Origin: Halomonas sp. 'Soap Lake #6'
GTDB lineage: Bacteria; Pseudomonadota; Gammaproteobacteria; Pseudomonadales; Halomonadaceae
Reading direction: 5' to 3'
Length of the DNA stretch: 64,000 nt
Assembly: GCF_003031405.1 (NCBI RefSeq)
Contig: NZ_CP020469.1
Coordinates: 1,364,001-1,428,000 of the forward strand
A program made the translations under genes and the position numbers. Position 1 is the stretch's first letter, and each line of letters starts with the position of its first letter. This document shows positions 1-6,901 of this stretch, in pieces. Under the pieces are notes generated by a model, which saw nothing but the letters and a program-made list of their open reading frames with translations, had not been told where the DNA came from and searched no databases.

Positions 1-2
1 AG

Positions 3-1088
3 AAACGTGAGAAACTGAGAGGCCTGATTAGGCATCACTTAGTGGAACACTACGCGCGTGATGAAGCCGAAACGGAAGCTGATCTGGATCGGGATATCCG
101 GCGGGCCAAGACGATTCTCTCGCTAGATGCCGCCATGAACAAAGTGGATCGTTTCCTAAAGACGCACAGCCCAAGGATGGGCCGGGGAAAGCGAATCAAG
201 GAAGTGAAGAGTAATCTGACCGATAACGAAAGTGCCAAAATGACGACAAGTAAGGGCACGCTCCAGGGCTATAACGGTGTCGCCACGGTGGACAAAAAGC
301 ACCAGATTATCATTGACGCCCAGGTCTTTGGAGAAGGCCAGGAACATCACACCCTGCAGCCCGTACTGGAAACGGTAGAATCCCGGTTTAAGAAACTGGG
401 AATTGTGGAAAACATCTACCAGAAAGGCACCGTCGTCACCGCGGATACCGGCTTTGCCAATGAGGCCAATATGAGGTACCTGCACGAACGACAGATCAAT
501 GGCTACATCCCCGATAACCAGTTCCGCAGCCGAGATCCGAAGTTCGCCGACCAGAAAGACAAATACGGCAAGCGCCATCAGAACCTGCCGGACAAAGGCT
601 GGCGAGAGACGATGCCAGCCAGCGCGTTCCAATTTGATCCAGTAGAGCTAACGTGTATCTGCCCAACGGGCGAAAAGTTGACCTATAGAGGGCAACGGGA
701 AGCCGATAATGGCCAGATCAGGGTGCACTTCGAAGGGCGTTTGCTGCAATGTCGGCATTGCCCAAAGAAATACCGCTGTATGCAGAACCCGAGTTCTGCC
801 GACCATCGCAAGGGGGCTGGTCGACAAGTGTCTTTTATTATCGAGAACAAACGCTTACCCAATTACACGGACTGGATGAAGCACCGAGTCGATAGCCCCA
901 AGGGCAAAGAGATCTACAGCCATCGCATGTCAGTCGTAGAGCCGGTCTTCGGCAACATTGGCACGACGAAAAGACTGAACCGCTTCAGCCTTCGGGGTAA
1001 GAAAAAAGTGCAAGGTCAGTGGCAGCTATACTGCTTGGTACACAATATTGAGAAGTTGGCGAATTACGGCCACTTGGCCGCCTCATGA
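3..1088 (+). CDS. IS1182-type transposase, 5' part outside window
   Basis: DDE transposase of an insertion sequence. The reading frame is open from the first bases of the window, so the apparent GTG start at 42 is internal and the gene begins upstream. Visible landmarks are an acidic stretch after the IIIDAQVFGEG motif, VTADTGFANE (probable catalytic Asp), four Cys in a small CxxC-type knuckle around residues 205-250 counted from position 42, and SVVEPVFGNIG near the C-terminus with the probable catalytic Glu. This order is typical of IS1182-family DDE_Tnp_1 transposases. It lies immediately before an integron cassette array and may separate that array from its integrase, which is not in the window. 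The exact IS end could not be defined. Confidence 0.85.
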   Translation, partial: KREKLRGLIRHHLVEHYARDEAETEADLDRDIRRAKTILSLDAAMNKVDRFLKTHSPRMGRGKRIKEVKSNLTDNESAKMTTSKGTLQGYNGVATVDKKHQIIIDAQVFGEGQEHHTLQPVLETVESRFKKLGIVENIYQKGTVVTADTGFANEANMRYLHERQINGYIPDNQFRSRDPKFADQKDKYGKRHQNLPDKGWRETMPASAFQFDPVELTCICPTGEKLTYRGQREADNGQIRVHFEGRLLQCRHCPKKYRCMQNPSSADHRKGAGRQVSFIIENKRLPNYTDWMKHRVDSPKGKEIYSHRMSVVEPVFGNIGTTKRLNRFSLRGKKKVQGQWQLYCLVHNIEKLANYGHLAAS

Positions 1089-1220
1089 AGGGCTTAGAGC
1101 GGGGTAAGTTGCTTTTTAAGAGCACAAGACCGCCTTCAACAAGCTTTAGTTGGACGCCCAAGTGGCTAAATGGCGATATTAAGATGACTCAGCCAGATGA
1201 CCGGCTGGGTACATGAATAA
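1089..1220. other. non-coding stretch after the transposase
   Basis: No convincing gene. It presumably contains the right end of the insertion sequence, but no inverted repeat partner is visible because the left end is outside the window. Confidence 0.4.
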
Positions 1221-1275
1221 GGACAACAGGTGGTGGAGACGGCTCGAAATCGGGTTTTTTACAGCCTCGTTAAGC
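1221..1275 (+). other. attC-like boundary before the first readable cassette
   Basis: GGACAAC at 1221-1227 and GTTAAGC at 1269-1275 bracket a short imperfect stem (GGCT at 1241-1244 with AGCC at 1263-1266). GTTAAGCAT at 1269-1277 is the exact inverse complement of ATGCTTAAC at 2069-2077 in the next attC. That is expected for the two ends of one integrated cassette. The left half could be a degenerate attC or part of another site. A similar sequence occurs at 22298-22354. Confidence 0.45.
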
Positions 1276-1294
1276 ATCTAGGGAAGACTTGTTC

Positions 1295-2065
1295 ATGCTT
1301 TGTGGAATAAGAGTTCAAGATAATCTTAAGGTATTCGCAAGCAATAGCGAGAGAGCGCAAGGCCCATTCCAGTGCCCCGGCTGCAAGCATGAGCTTGTCC
1401 TTCGTAAAGGTAGAATAAAGGTTCATCACTTCGCTCATAAGCCTCCATACCATTGTCAAAGAGGCGAAGGTGAATCCGAAGCGCATAGGAAGTGCAAAGA
1501 ATCTATCTACAACGCATTATCCCAATGTGCTCACGTGACAGGTCTGGACGTTGAAGCCGATTTTGGCACAGTAATAGCTGACGTTTATTGTTTTATTAAT
1601 AATGTGCCCGTAGCAATCGAGATTCAGCGAAGTAATTTGAGTGTAAATAAAATAACGGAACGTACTTCAGCATATGGGAAGTTGGGTATCCATGTTTTAT
1701 GGTTGGCTTTATTTAATAAAAATCTTGGCGATGAAAAATACAGCCCCAAAGCATGGGAGAAGTGGTGTCATGCTACATATTTTGGCCGAGTGTACTATTG
1801 GGTTGCAGACTTAACTATTGCGCCAATCCACTTCTCCGAGTATCAGAATTATGTAGAGCCATCCAGTTGGTACAATGAATATGGTGAAGAGCAATCTGGT
1901 GGTGGTTACTACAAGTCATCAAAAAGGTATAAAACACCATCTATAGGTACTTATCTAAATCTAGCCACTGATTTCAGTCCATCATACAAACAAGCTTGGA
2001 CGGGAGGCACAATTTATGTGCCAAGCTGTAGAATCTACAATGACAAACTGAGAAAGTGGTGGTAG
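1295..2065 (+). CDS. CoiA-like protein (competence/nuclease-like), cassette 1
   Basis: The N-terminal region reads as a zinc-ribbon-like FQCPGCKHELVLRKG followed by KVHHFAHK, then a conserved H-R-K-C-K segment and a nuclease-like core (VEADFGTVIADVYCFINN, then VAIEIQRS). This order matches the CoiA family, whose D...(V/A)xxExQ core is PD-(D/E)XK-like. CoiA is known from natural transformation in Gram-positives, but many CoiA-like proteins in other bacteria have no known role. ATG 1295 is chosen because AGGGAAG at 1280-1286 is well spaced. A TTG at 1289 is also in frame. The gene is followed within 6 bases by attC1. Family assignment is fairly sure, the function is not. Confidence 0.7.
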   Translation: MLCGIRVQDNLKVFASNSERAQGPFQCPGCKHELVLRKGRIKVHHFAHKPPYHCQRGEGESEAHRKCKESIYNALSQCAHVTGLDVEADFGTVIADVYCFINNVPVAIEIQRSNLSVNKITERTSAYGKLGIHVLWLALFNKNLGDEKYSPKAWEKWCHATYFGRVYYWVADLTIAPIHFSEYQNYVEPSSWYNEYGEEQSGGGYYKSSKRYKTPSIGTYLNLATDFSPSYKQAWTGGTIYVPSCRIYNDKLRKWW

Positions 2066-2070
2066 AAAAT

Positions 2071-2148
2071 GCTTAACAAGGCCAGCCAAAGGGATGCCAA
2101 AACCGCCGCTTCGCTATGGTTTTGTCACCCCTGCTGGCGGCGTTCGTC
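2071..2148 (+). other. attC1
   Basis: R'' box GCTTAAC at 2071-2077 and R' box GTTCGTC at 2142-2148. Between them is a long imperfect inverted repeat: GGCCAGC (2080-2086) pairs with GCTGGC (2133-2138) and CAAAACC (2098-2104) pairs with GGTTTTG (2118-2124), leaving a small loop. Length (78 nt) and layout fit integron attC sites. A frame for cassette 2 runs back through this site, which is why the longer start at 2116 was not used. Confidence 0.85.
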
Positions 2149-2172
2149 AGCTTTGAGAGTGTGGTGTCAGCG

Positions 2173-2952
2173 ATGAGTGAAATTCCTGGATTTTGGGACG
2201 TGGGGCCACATGAGCCATTGTCCGTCGAGGCCACTTGGGACGAGTTCGTATCGATCTCAGGCGGGAAACGAATCTCGGATGATCTCCCGAAATCTCCCGA
2301 TTTTGATAACGCCGATTATCTGTTCGAGCAAGATGCTGTAGTACTTGAGTTGAAGGAAATCGAGACCGAGTTCCTACGTTCTAAATCTGCCAAGCGCGGG
2401 TTTGAGGATCTCTTAACGCGGCTTGCTGCAGAAGATCCTTCATGGCGGCCGCTTTTGTTAGGAGGTGATGGGCAATATCCAGCGTGGTTTCATCAAGGGT
2501 TCGTTCGCCTTGCAAGGCCCGCCATTCTACGGGTACTCAAAAAGGCCAATAGGCAAATTCGGGAAACGAAAGAGAAGTTTCGGATCGACAGTCCCAACGG
2601 AGTGCTCATATTCGTCAATGATGGGTTCACTGGTTTGGCGCCAGACCTCGTTCACGCTCTCGCCTGTGACGCATTGGTGCACTCCTATTCCTCGATTGAT
2701 TGTTTCCTTTATGTCACCGTCAATCGCTATGTTGAGGTCACGCAGTCGAATGAGCCAAAGATAATTTGGAATCCGTCCTACAGTGATCGGGCGTCTAATG
2801 AACTCGTAACCTTTATCGACACCCTTGGGCGGCGCTGGTTCGATTTCTTAGAGAACAAAATCGGGCCGTACACGTCCCGCTATGAAGGCTGCGATCGGTC
2901 GATACTTCATGGCTCCAAGGCTATCGTCATCCCGGGTGAGGAAGACAGGTGA
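2173..2952 (+). CDS. hypothetical protein with PD-(D/E)XK-like signature, cassette 2
   Basis: A soluble 259-residue protein that I do not recognise. The segment FDNADYLFEQDAVVLELKEI has the spacing of a PD-(D/E)XK nuclease core (Asp, then E-x-K after a hydrophobic strand), but no full domain is established. The middle holds a strand-rich part (GVLIFVNDGFTGL) and the C-terminus a W-rich region. ATG 2173 is preferred because it is the first start after attC1. Starting at 2116 would make the recombination site coding. The ribosome site is weak (GAGAG, 13 bases upstream). It is followed by attC2. Confidence 0.7.
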   Translation: MSEIPGFWDVGPHEPLSVEATWDEFVSISGGKRISDDLPKSPDFDNADYLFEQDAVVLELKEIETEFLRSKSAKRGFEDLLTRLAAEDPSWRPLLLGGDGQYPAWFHQGFVRLARPAILRVLKKANRQIRETKEKFRIDSPNGVLIFVNDGFTGLAPDLVHALACDALVHSYSSIDCFLYVTVNRYVEVTQSNEPKIIWNPSYSDRASNELVTFIDTLGRRWFDFLENKIGPYTSRYEGCDRSILHGSKAIVIPGEEDR

Positions 2953-2965
2953 GCGGTCCTGCGCC

Positions 2966-3042
2966 GCCGAACAACACGCTGCACCTGCGGCTCCGCCTCC
3001 GCTGTGCTATGGCGGAGCCGCAGGTGAGCTTGAGCGTTATGT
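2966..3042 (+). other. attC2
   Basis: R'' GCCGAAC at 2966-2972 and R' beginning at G3036. The centre is a near-perfect 16-base stem, CACCTGCGGCTCCGCC at 2982-2997 against GGCGGAGCCGCAGGTG at 3011-3026. About 77 nt long. It is the clearest stem in the array and differs in sequence from attC1 and attC3. Confidence 0.85.
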
Positions 3043-3091
3043 GATTTAGAGGTTAACTTAAAGAAATACAGTACTTTTTTCAGTTACATCA

Positions 3092-3565
3092 ATGTTTGTA
3101 GCTGTTCCTATTATTTCTTGGCTTATCAAATTTCACGATTTTGATTTCTCATCAAACTCTGGAAAATAAGCTGATTTTGGTAGCTTTATTGGTGGAACAA
3201 TCTCGCCTATATTGGCGTTTGTCAGTTTTTTAGCCGTGATGTTCACTATCAAACTACAAAAAGATAAAAATAATCTTGAGAAAGAGCTTATTGATTCTCA
3301 GGGGTATTGTGAAAATGCAATAAAATGCTTAGAGCGAGCATATGGCTTTCTATCAGACAATGGCTCTGTCACGATCCCTGTAAAAGATCGTTTGGTCTGG
3401 TTGACTACTGCACGCTTGATTTTGCAGTCCGAAAAGTTAGCTAGTACTATAGGTCCAAAAGCGCTTAGCTCATTGGCAATGTATGAGTCTGAACGAGAAT
3501 GCTGGAGCCATCGCTTTTATAATTTAATTGATTATACCGGAATGAAGTCGCTTATCCATGGATAA
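3092..3565 (+). pseudogene. membrane-anchored protein gene interrupted by a stop, cassette 3
   Basis: The same frame is open from about 3062. It encodes MFVAVPIISWLIKFHDFDF (a membrane segment), then a TAA at 3167-3169, then ADFGSFIGGTISPILAFVSF (a second membrane segment) and a helical cytoplasmic domain ending at 3565. The continuity of the protein pattern across the TAA says it was one gene. The (D)FGxFIGG..SPILAFxSF.A layout is common in small two-TM proteins, some of them annotated as putative phage abortive-infection proteins; that link is only a resemblance. A shorter product from an internal start near 3212 cannot be excluded. It overlaps the next gene by 8 bases. Confidence 0.6.
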
Positions 3566-3785
3566 AGACTACTTCGCTAAGGCAAGCAGAATTTCAGGTG
3601 ACGAAATTGAAGAGCGCTCTATAAAGATTGTTTATGACTTTGTTTTATCCTTTGATAAGGAAAAAGATCCAATAAATAGCGTGTTAGAGTATTCTCGCGA
3701 TGAGCTTGATAAATTTCATACCAGCCAGAAAGGTTTGAAAGAGTACCTTGAACAGAAAATCGCTAAACGGGAAATACACACATAA
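3558..3785 (+). CDS. small hypothetical protein, cassette 3
   Basis: A 75-residue, charged, mostly helical protein with no recognised domain. It starts at ATG 3558 inside the end of the preceding frame (8-base overlap), which suggests translational coupling. Its stop codon lies in the R'' box of attC3. Probably the partner of the broken membrane gene. Function unknown. Confidence 0.6.
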   Translation: MDKDYFAKASRISGDEIEERSIKIVYDFVLSFDKEKDPINSVLEYSRDELDKFHTSQKGLKEYLEQKIAKREIHT

Positions 3786-3903
3786 TAAAACGTTAAAGAG
3801 GAATTCGCAACGCATGGCATTTTCGTTATGCGTAGATTTTAGTGGTTCCATAGTTATGTGTTAAGCTTCGGTGTCGTGTTGCTCACCTCCTAACGTGGCG
3901 TTA
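3779..3903 (+). other. attC3, long VCR-like site
   Basis: About 125 nt. The left end CACATAAT at 3779-3786 is one base from the inverse complement of the cassette start GTTATGTG at 3036-3043. GTTAAAGAGG on the left and CCTCCTAACG on the right form the outer stem, and the R' is G3900-TTATG. The beginning (AAAACGTTAAAGAGG then GCAACGCATGGCA) and length recall the Vibrio cholerae repeat type of attC, from memory. Quite unlike the 77-78 nt attC1 and attC2. Confidence 0.75.
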
Positions 3904-4028
3904 TGTGCTATATTAGGCCACCATCTATCTCAGAGTATTCTTATGAAACTTATACCTCTATTAAAGCAGCCTCGAATCCATTGGCGAGCATAGTGTTAAT
4001 TCAATAAGTTACATAATTTAACATTGGT

Positions 4029-4676
4029 ATGAGGTTTAGTGTGCAAAATAAACATTGGTCAAAATATCAGTTGCTACATGAAGTAGTAACTAATGCCAAT
4101 ATCTCAATAAAGGGTACTCACAGTTATTACAGTGACTGCTGGGACAACGGCTTTGAAGAGTCGGTTGTTAGGTATCTACATGGTGACGAAGCGAGCCGTA
4201 ATTGGGAACCTAGGTGGGAAATCGATAAACTCCATATTGGTGATTATGTCTGTATTGGTGCAGAAGTTGTTATTCTGATGGGAGGCAATCATACCCATCG
4301 AGCAGATTGGTTCTGTCTATACCCATTTATGGACTACATTGATGAAGCATATATGGGAAAAGGAGACACCCTTATAGGTGATGGTGCATGGCTTGGAATG
4401 AGAGCGATGATAATGCCAGGTGTCACTATTGGAGAGGGGGCTATTGTTGCAGCGAATAGTGTGGTTACTAAAGATGTAGCTCCTTACAGTGTAGTTGGTG
4501 GTTCTCCAGCAAAACTAGTCAAGTATCGTTTTGAGTCATCCGTAATTGACGAGCTTTTGCAGTTGAAAATCTATGATTGGCCTACTGAAAAGTTCGAAGC
4601 ATTAAAACGTTATTTGTGTACATCAGACATTCAGCAACTTAAAAGTGCTGTTTTAGCCTACGATGGTCAAAAATAG
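4029..4676 (+). CDS. CatB/XAT-type xenobiotic O-acetyltransferase, cassette 4
   Basis: A left-handed beta-helix acetyltransferase of the hexapeptide-repeat class (type B chloramphenicol and streptogramin acetyltransferase group). Seen: SIKGTHSYYSD near residue 30, LHIGDYVCIGAEVVILMGG, the expected active-site His in GNHTHRADWF near residue 92, WLGMRAMIMPGVTIGEGAIV coils, and NSVVTKDVAPYSVVGGSPAK near the C-terminus. Known members move acetyl from acetyl-CoA to a hydroxyl on a xenobiotic; resistance here is unproven. catB genes commonly occur as cassettes, which fits the flanking R'/R'' match. GTG 4041 with GAGG at 4031-4034 is an alternative start. The 128-nt leader after the cassette junction contains a 16-codon ORF at 3943-3993. 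Confidence 0.8.
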   Translation: MRFSVQNKHWSKYQLLHEVVTNANISIKGTHSYYSDCWDNGFEESVVRYLHGDEASRNWEPRWEIDKLHIGDYVCIGAEVVILMGGNHTHRADWFCLYPFMDYIDEAYMGKGDTLIGDGAWLGMRAMIMPGVTIGEGAIVAANSVVTKDVAPYSVVGGSPAKLVKYRFESSVIDELLQLKIYDWPTEKFEALKRYLCTSDIQQLKSAVLAYDGQK

Positions 4677-4684
4677 CACATAAC

Positions 4685-5665
4685 ATCTATGAGCCTTCTG
4701 TCTGTCAATAGGCCGTAGTATTTTTATTGGCCGCGTAAGCGGCCAATATCAAGCCCCTGAGCCAGCGATCCTACTTCATCTGTCATCGTTGGCTCAGGGT
4801 GGCTTACAGCAAAAATACCGCAAGGGTACTTCCTTCGGAGGCTCTCTGACGTGGTAGTTCACCACTGCCAAACCGGGTCGCTCCTGGCAGGTTGGTCTGA
4901 GGCACTAGACATTCATCGGTTAACCAGCATCTGTCCTATTCAAACAGCGGGTTACTTTACAGTCCCAGTTAGTTTCAGGTTCAGCGCTGGTGTAAGCCCA
5001 CTCGCTCAGGGTATTGGTGCACGCCAGCAGGATGGATAATCAAAGCAACGAGCTTCGAGTTGGGTGTAGAAGTCTGGTTTCAGGTCTGAATAACCAGTCA
5101 GCAGACACCCTGTTTCAGCACACTCTGTAATGATCCAGTTAGACATTGATCATCATCCTGCTGTGTGACTAACTCGTTAAAAAGCGTTGTTCATCAAACA
5201 CCTTTTCGTTCTTTAACACGAAATAGACCGCATGCCCCAGCTTGTGGGCCAGAGCCGATAAAGCTTTGGCTTTACTCATGCGTTTCTAGAAGCGTTGCAA
5301 CAGCTTTTGTACATCTTGATTGCCGCGCAGATAAAGCACAAAGTGGTAGCTGTCCAAATTCTTTCCAGAAGAATTTGTCATATAAAGGGCATGACCGAGA
5401 ATGAAAGCAATGCCCTGGTCTTCACAGAAATCAGCGATCCAGTACCAGCAGTGCATGCATTCGACGCCGATCACCAAATCATCCAGGTAGGGTTCGATTA
5501 ACTGAAGTAAGGGTTCTGGCCTAGCGGAAATCTCTTTATGTAACAGGGTCTCCTCCTGTTGATTAAGGATGCAGACATAAAGGCTTCTGGCATGTAGACC
5601 AATGCCACAGTAGTGCTGATGAGTGCTATTGTAAAAATTCATTGAGTCTTCTCCTGTTAGGTTTG
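4685..5665 (-). mobile_element. decayed IS110/IS1111-like element inserted in attC4 (repeat copy A)
   Basis: The element begins directly after the R'' AAC of the cassette 4 attC (4674-4684). Read on the - strand it has a broken transposase gene (5642-5169) followed by about 480 nt of non-coding sequence down to 4685. The non-coding part (4688-5037) is clearly related to 19963-20305. It contains strong hairpins: GGCCGC/GCGGCC at 4729-4745 and CCCTGAGCCA with TGGCTCAGGG around 4756-4800. IS1111-group elements are known to target attC sites and carry a long non-coding end that encodes a guide RNA; applying that here is an inference. Confidence 0.6.
5169..5642 (-). pseudogene. IS110-family transposase, internally deleted with stop
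   Basis: Starts at ATG 5642 with AGGAG just upstream. The N-terminus (YCGIGLHARSLYVCILNQ, later DLVIGVECMHCWYWIADFC and FILGHALYM) is the DEDD RuvC-like domain of IS110-family transposases. After LYM it jumps to SYHFVLYLRGNQDVQKLLQRF. A TAG at 5286-5288 follows, and the same frame then resumes with KALSALAHKLGHAVYFVLKN, a C-terminal piece, up to a stop at 5169. The central part and most of the C-terminal domain are missing, so it cannot be active. Confidence 0.75.
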
Positions 5666-5687
5666 GTCGCCTTTTCAGCTTAGCCAA

Positions 5688-5881
5688 ACGGGCTGAGCTG
5701 AGGGAGAAGGCTCAATGAGTATCAACGCGCTGTTATCGACCTGCTTTTCCGCTGACGCTGCAAAACAGTCGCAACTACAGGCGGTAGAAAGGGGACATCG
5801 TTGCTAGCCAGGTATGGCCAGACTGGGGTGTTCCGGGTGACTTGATTCCCATCTGCCACGACAAGTTAGGTGATGCCGATA
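5688..5881. other. intergenic remainder, nothing identified
   Basis: No gene or clear attC remainder was recognised. It may hold the right remnant of attC4 or further IS sequence. Confidence 0.3.
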
Positions 5882-6796
5882 TCACAGTACTTGCTCACTA
5901 ATTGTTCGACGAATGAAGTCGATTACGGCTCCGACATTACGCGGCAGCTCTTCTCCTTTTTTCCATACGCAACCTATGTCCATTGTTGGCAGACTTTCAT
6001 CTAGGTCCCGCCGAATAATGCGTCGCCCTTCTAGGGAAAATGGGCGATATACTAGGTCAGACAAAATCGTGACTCCTTGTCCAAGTGCCACCAAACTGCG
6101 GACTGCCTCTAGCGAACTGCTCTTGAATGCGACCTTAGGCGCGAGGCCATACTCTCCCCAGTAATATTTCACCGTTTCAACGTGTTCATCCATGTCCAAA
6201 AGGATAAAGCCAGTCTCGGCAATCTTCTCTAGGGAAAGGCTTTCGGGGTACTGAAACGGACTCTCACTGTCGACCCAGAGCCGCCTGGGGGAACGCAGCA
6301 TCGTCTCGTGCTCTAGCTCTTCGTGAATATCCATGTTGGAGACAAGAATGAAAGCTAGGTTAAAGCTATTGTCGAGAAGCCCCTTCTCGATGCTGGCCCG
6401 GTCGCGCTCTTCCATGATGATATTCAGATTGGGGAACTGCTTAGTTAGCGATACCAATAACAGTGGAATTAGGTAAGCCGATATTGTCTCTGTGATACCG
6501 ATTCGTACCTGCCCATGTAAATCATCTGGGGTGCGGCGGATTTCCTCGATGGCATCTTCGACGCTCGAAAGGGTGTCTTGCGCCCTGCGCGCGAACTTCT
6601 CCCCTGCCTCCGTCAGACGGACGCCCTTGGCATGGCGTTGGAACAGCTGAGCGCCAAGACTTTGTTCCAGATTCTTAAGTGCAATAGTCATCGACGATTG
6701 AGAGACATGGCAGCGCAGGGCAGCACGGGTCACTTGCCCCGTTTCTGCCAGCGATACCAAATACTCTAATTGTCTAAGCGTAATTCCTGTACTCAT
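5882..6796 (-). CDS. LysR-family transcriptional regulator
   Basis: The N-terminal winged HTH (residues 5-65) has the usual layout: TLRQLEYLVSLAETGQVTRAA, CHVSQSSMTIALKNLEQSLG, LFQRHAKGVRLTEAG. A linker helix and a periplasmic-binding-protein-like effector domain follow to residue 304. It is divergent from the molybdopterin oxidoreductase operon at 6902 across a 105-bp AT-rich gap, the standard arrangement for a LysR activator of a neighbouring catabolic operon. The inducer is unknown. It resembles nitrogen and aromatic metabolism LysR proteins only in general terms. Confidence 0.85.
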   Translation of the reverse strand: MSTGITLRQLEYLVSLAETGQVTRAALRCHVSQSSMTIALKNLEQSLGAQLFQRHAKGVRLTEAGEKFARRAQDTLSSVEDAIEEIRRTPDDLHGQVRIGITETISAYLIPLLLVSLTKQFPNLNIIMEERDRASIEKGLLDNSFNLAFILVSNMDIHEELEHETMLRSPRRLWVDSESPFQYPESLSLEKIAETGFILLDMDEHVETVKYYWGEYGLAPKVAFKSSSLEAVRSLVALGQGVTILSDLVYRPFSLEGRRIIRRDLDESLPTMDIGCVWKKGEELPRNVGAVIDFIRRTISEQVL

Positions 6797-6901
6797 ATCT
6801 ATTTCATCAATAATGCTTATTAAAAAATATATATTAGTAATTAAATCTGCGTGAGTCTAGGTTCGTTTCTAAAAGGCTAACGTTGTTTTTGGAGTTTCCC
6901 C
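6797..6901 (+). promoter_or_regulatory. divergent LysR/operon promoter region
   Basis: AT-rich gap with an imperfect dyad around TTATTAAAAAATATAT and ATTAGTAATTAA (6818-6845), a plausible LysR T-N11-A site. GGAG at 6891-6894 serves ATG 6902. No experimentally recognisable promoter boxes. Confidence 0.4.

Larger units (their letters stand above)
1270..4684 (+). other. integron gene-cassette array (four cassettes, no integrase seen)
   Basis: Four consecutive units each start with a TT from a GTT R' box and end in a folded attC-type site. Proposed cassettes are 1270-2142, 2143-3036, 3037-3900 and 3901 to at least 4684. Support is the inverse complementarity of each cassette's first bases with the R'' box after its own gene: 9 of 9 bases for cassette 1 (1269-1277 with 2069-2077), about 6 of 7 for cassette 2, 7 of 8 for cassette 3, and 11 of 11 for cassette 4 (3900-3910 with 4674-4684). 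All genes point the same way, as in integron arrays. An intI gene, if present, would lie left of the window. Confidence 0.85.

Noticed and set aside
156..632. Long ORF opposite the transposase
   Set aside because: Shadow of the transposase frame; no protein features and no ribosome site.
2116..2172. Extended start of the cassette 2 protein
   Set aside because: The extension is encoded by attC1 itself.
4851..5039. 62-residue ORF downstream of the acetyltransferase cassette
   Set aside because: It lies inside the dispersed repeat, and the related copy at 19960-20328 does not keep the reading frame.
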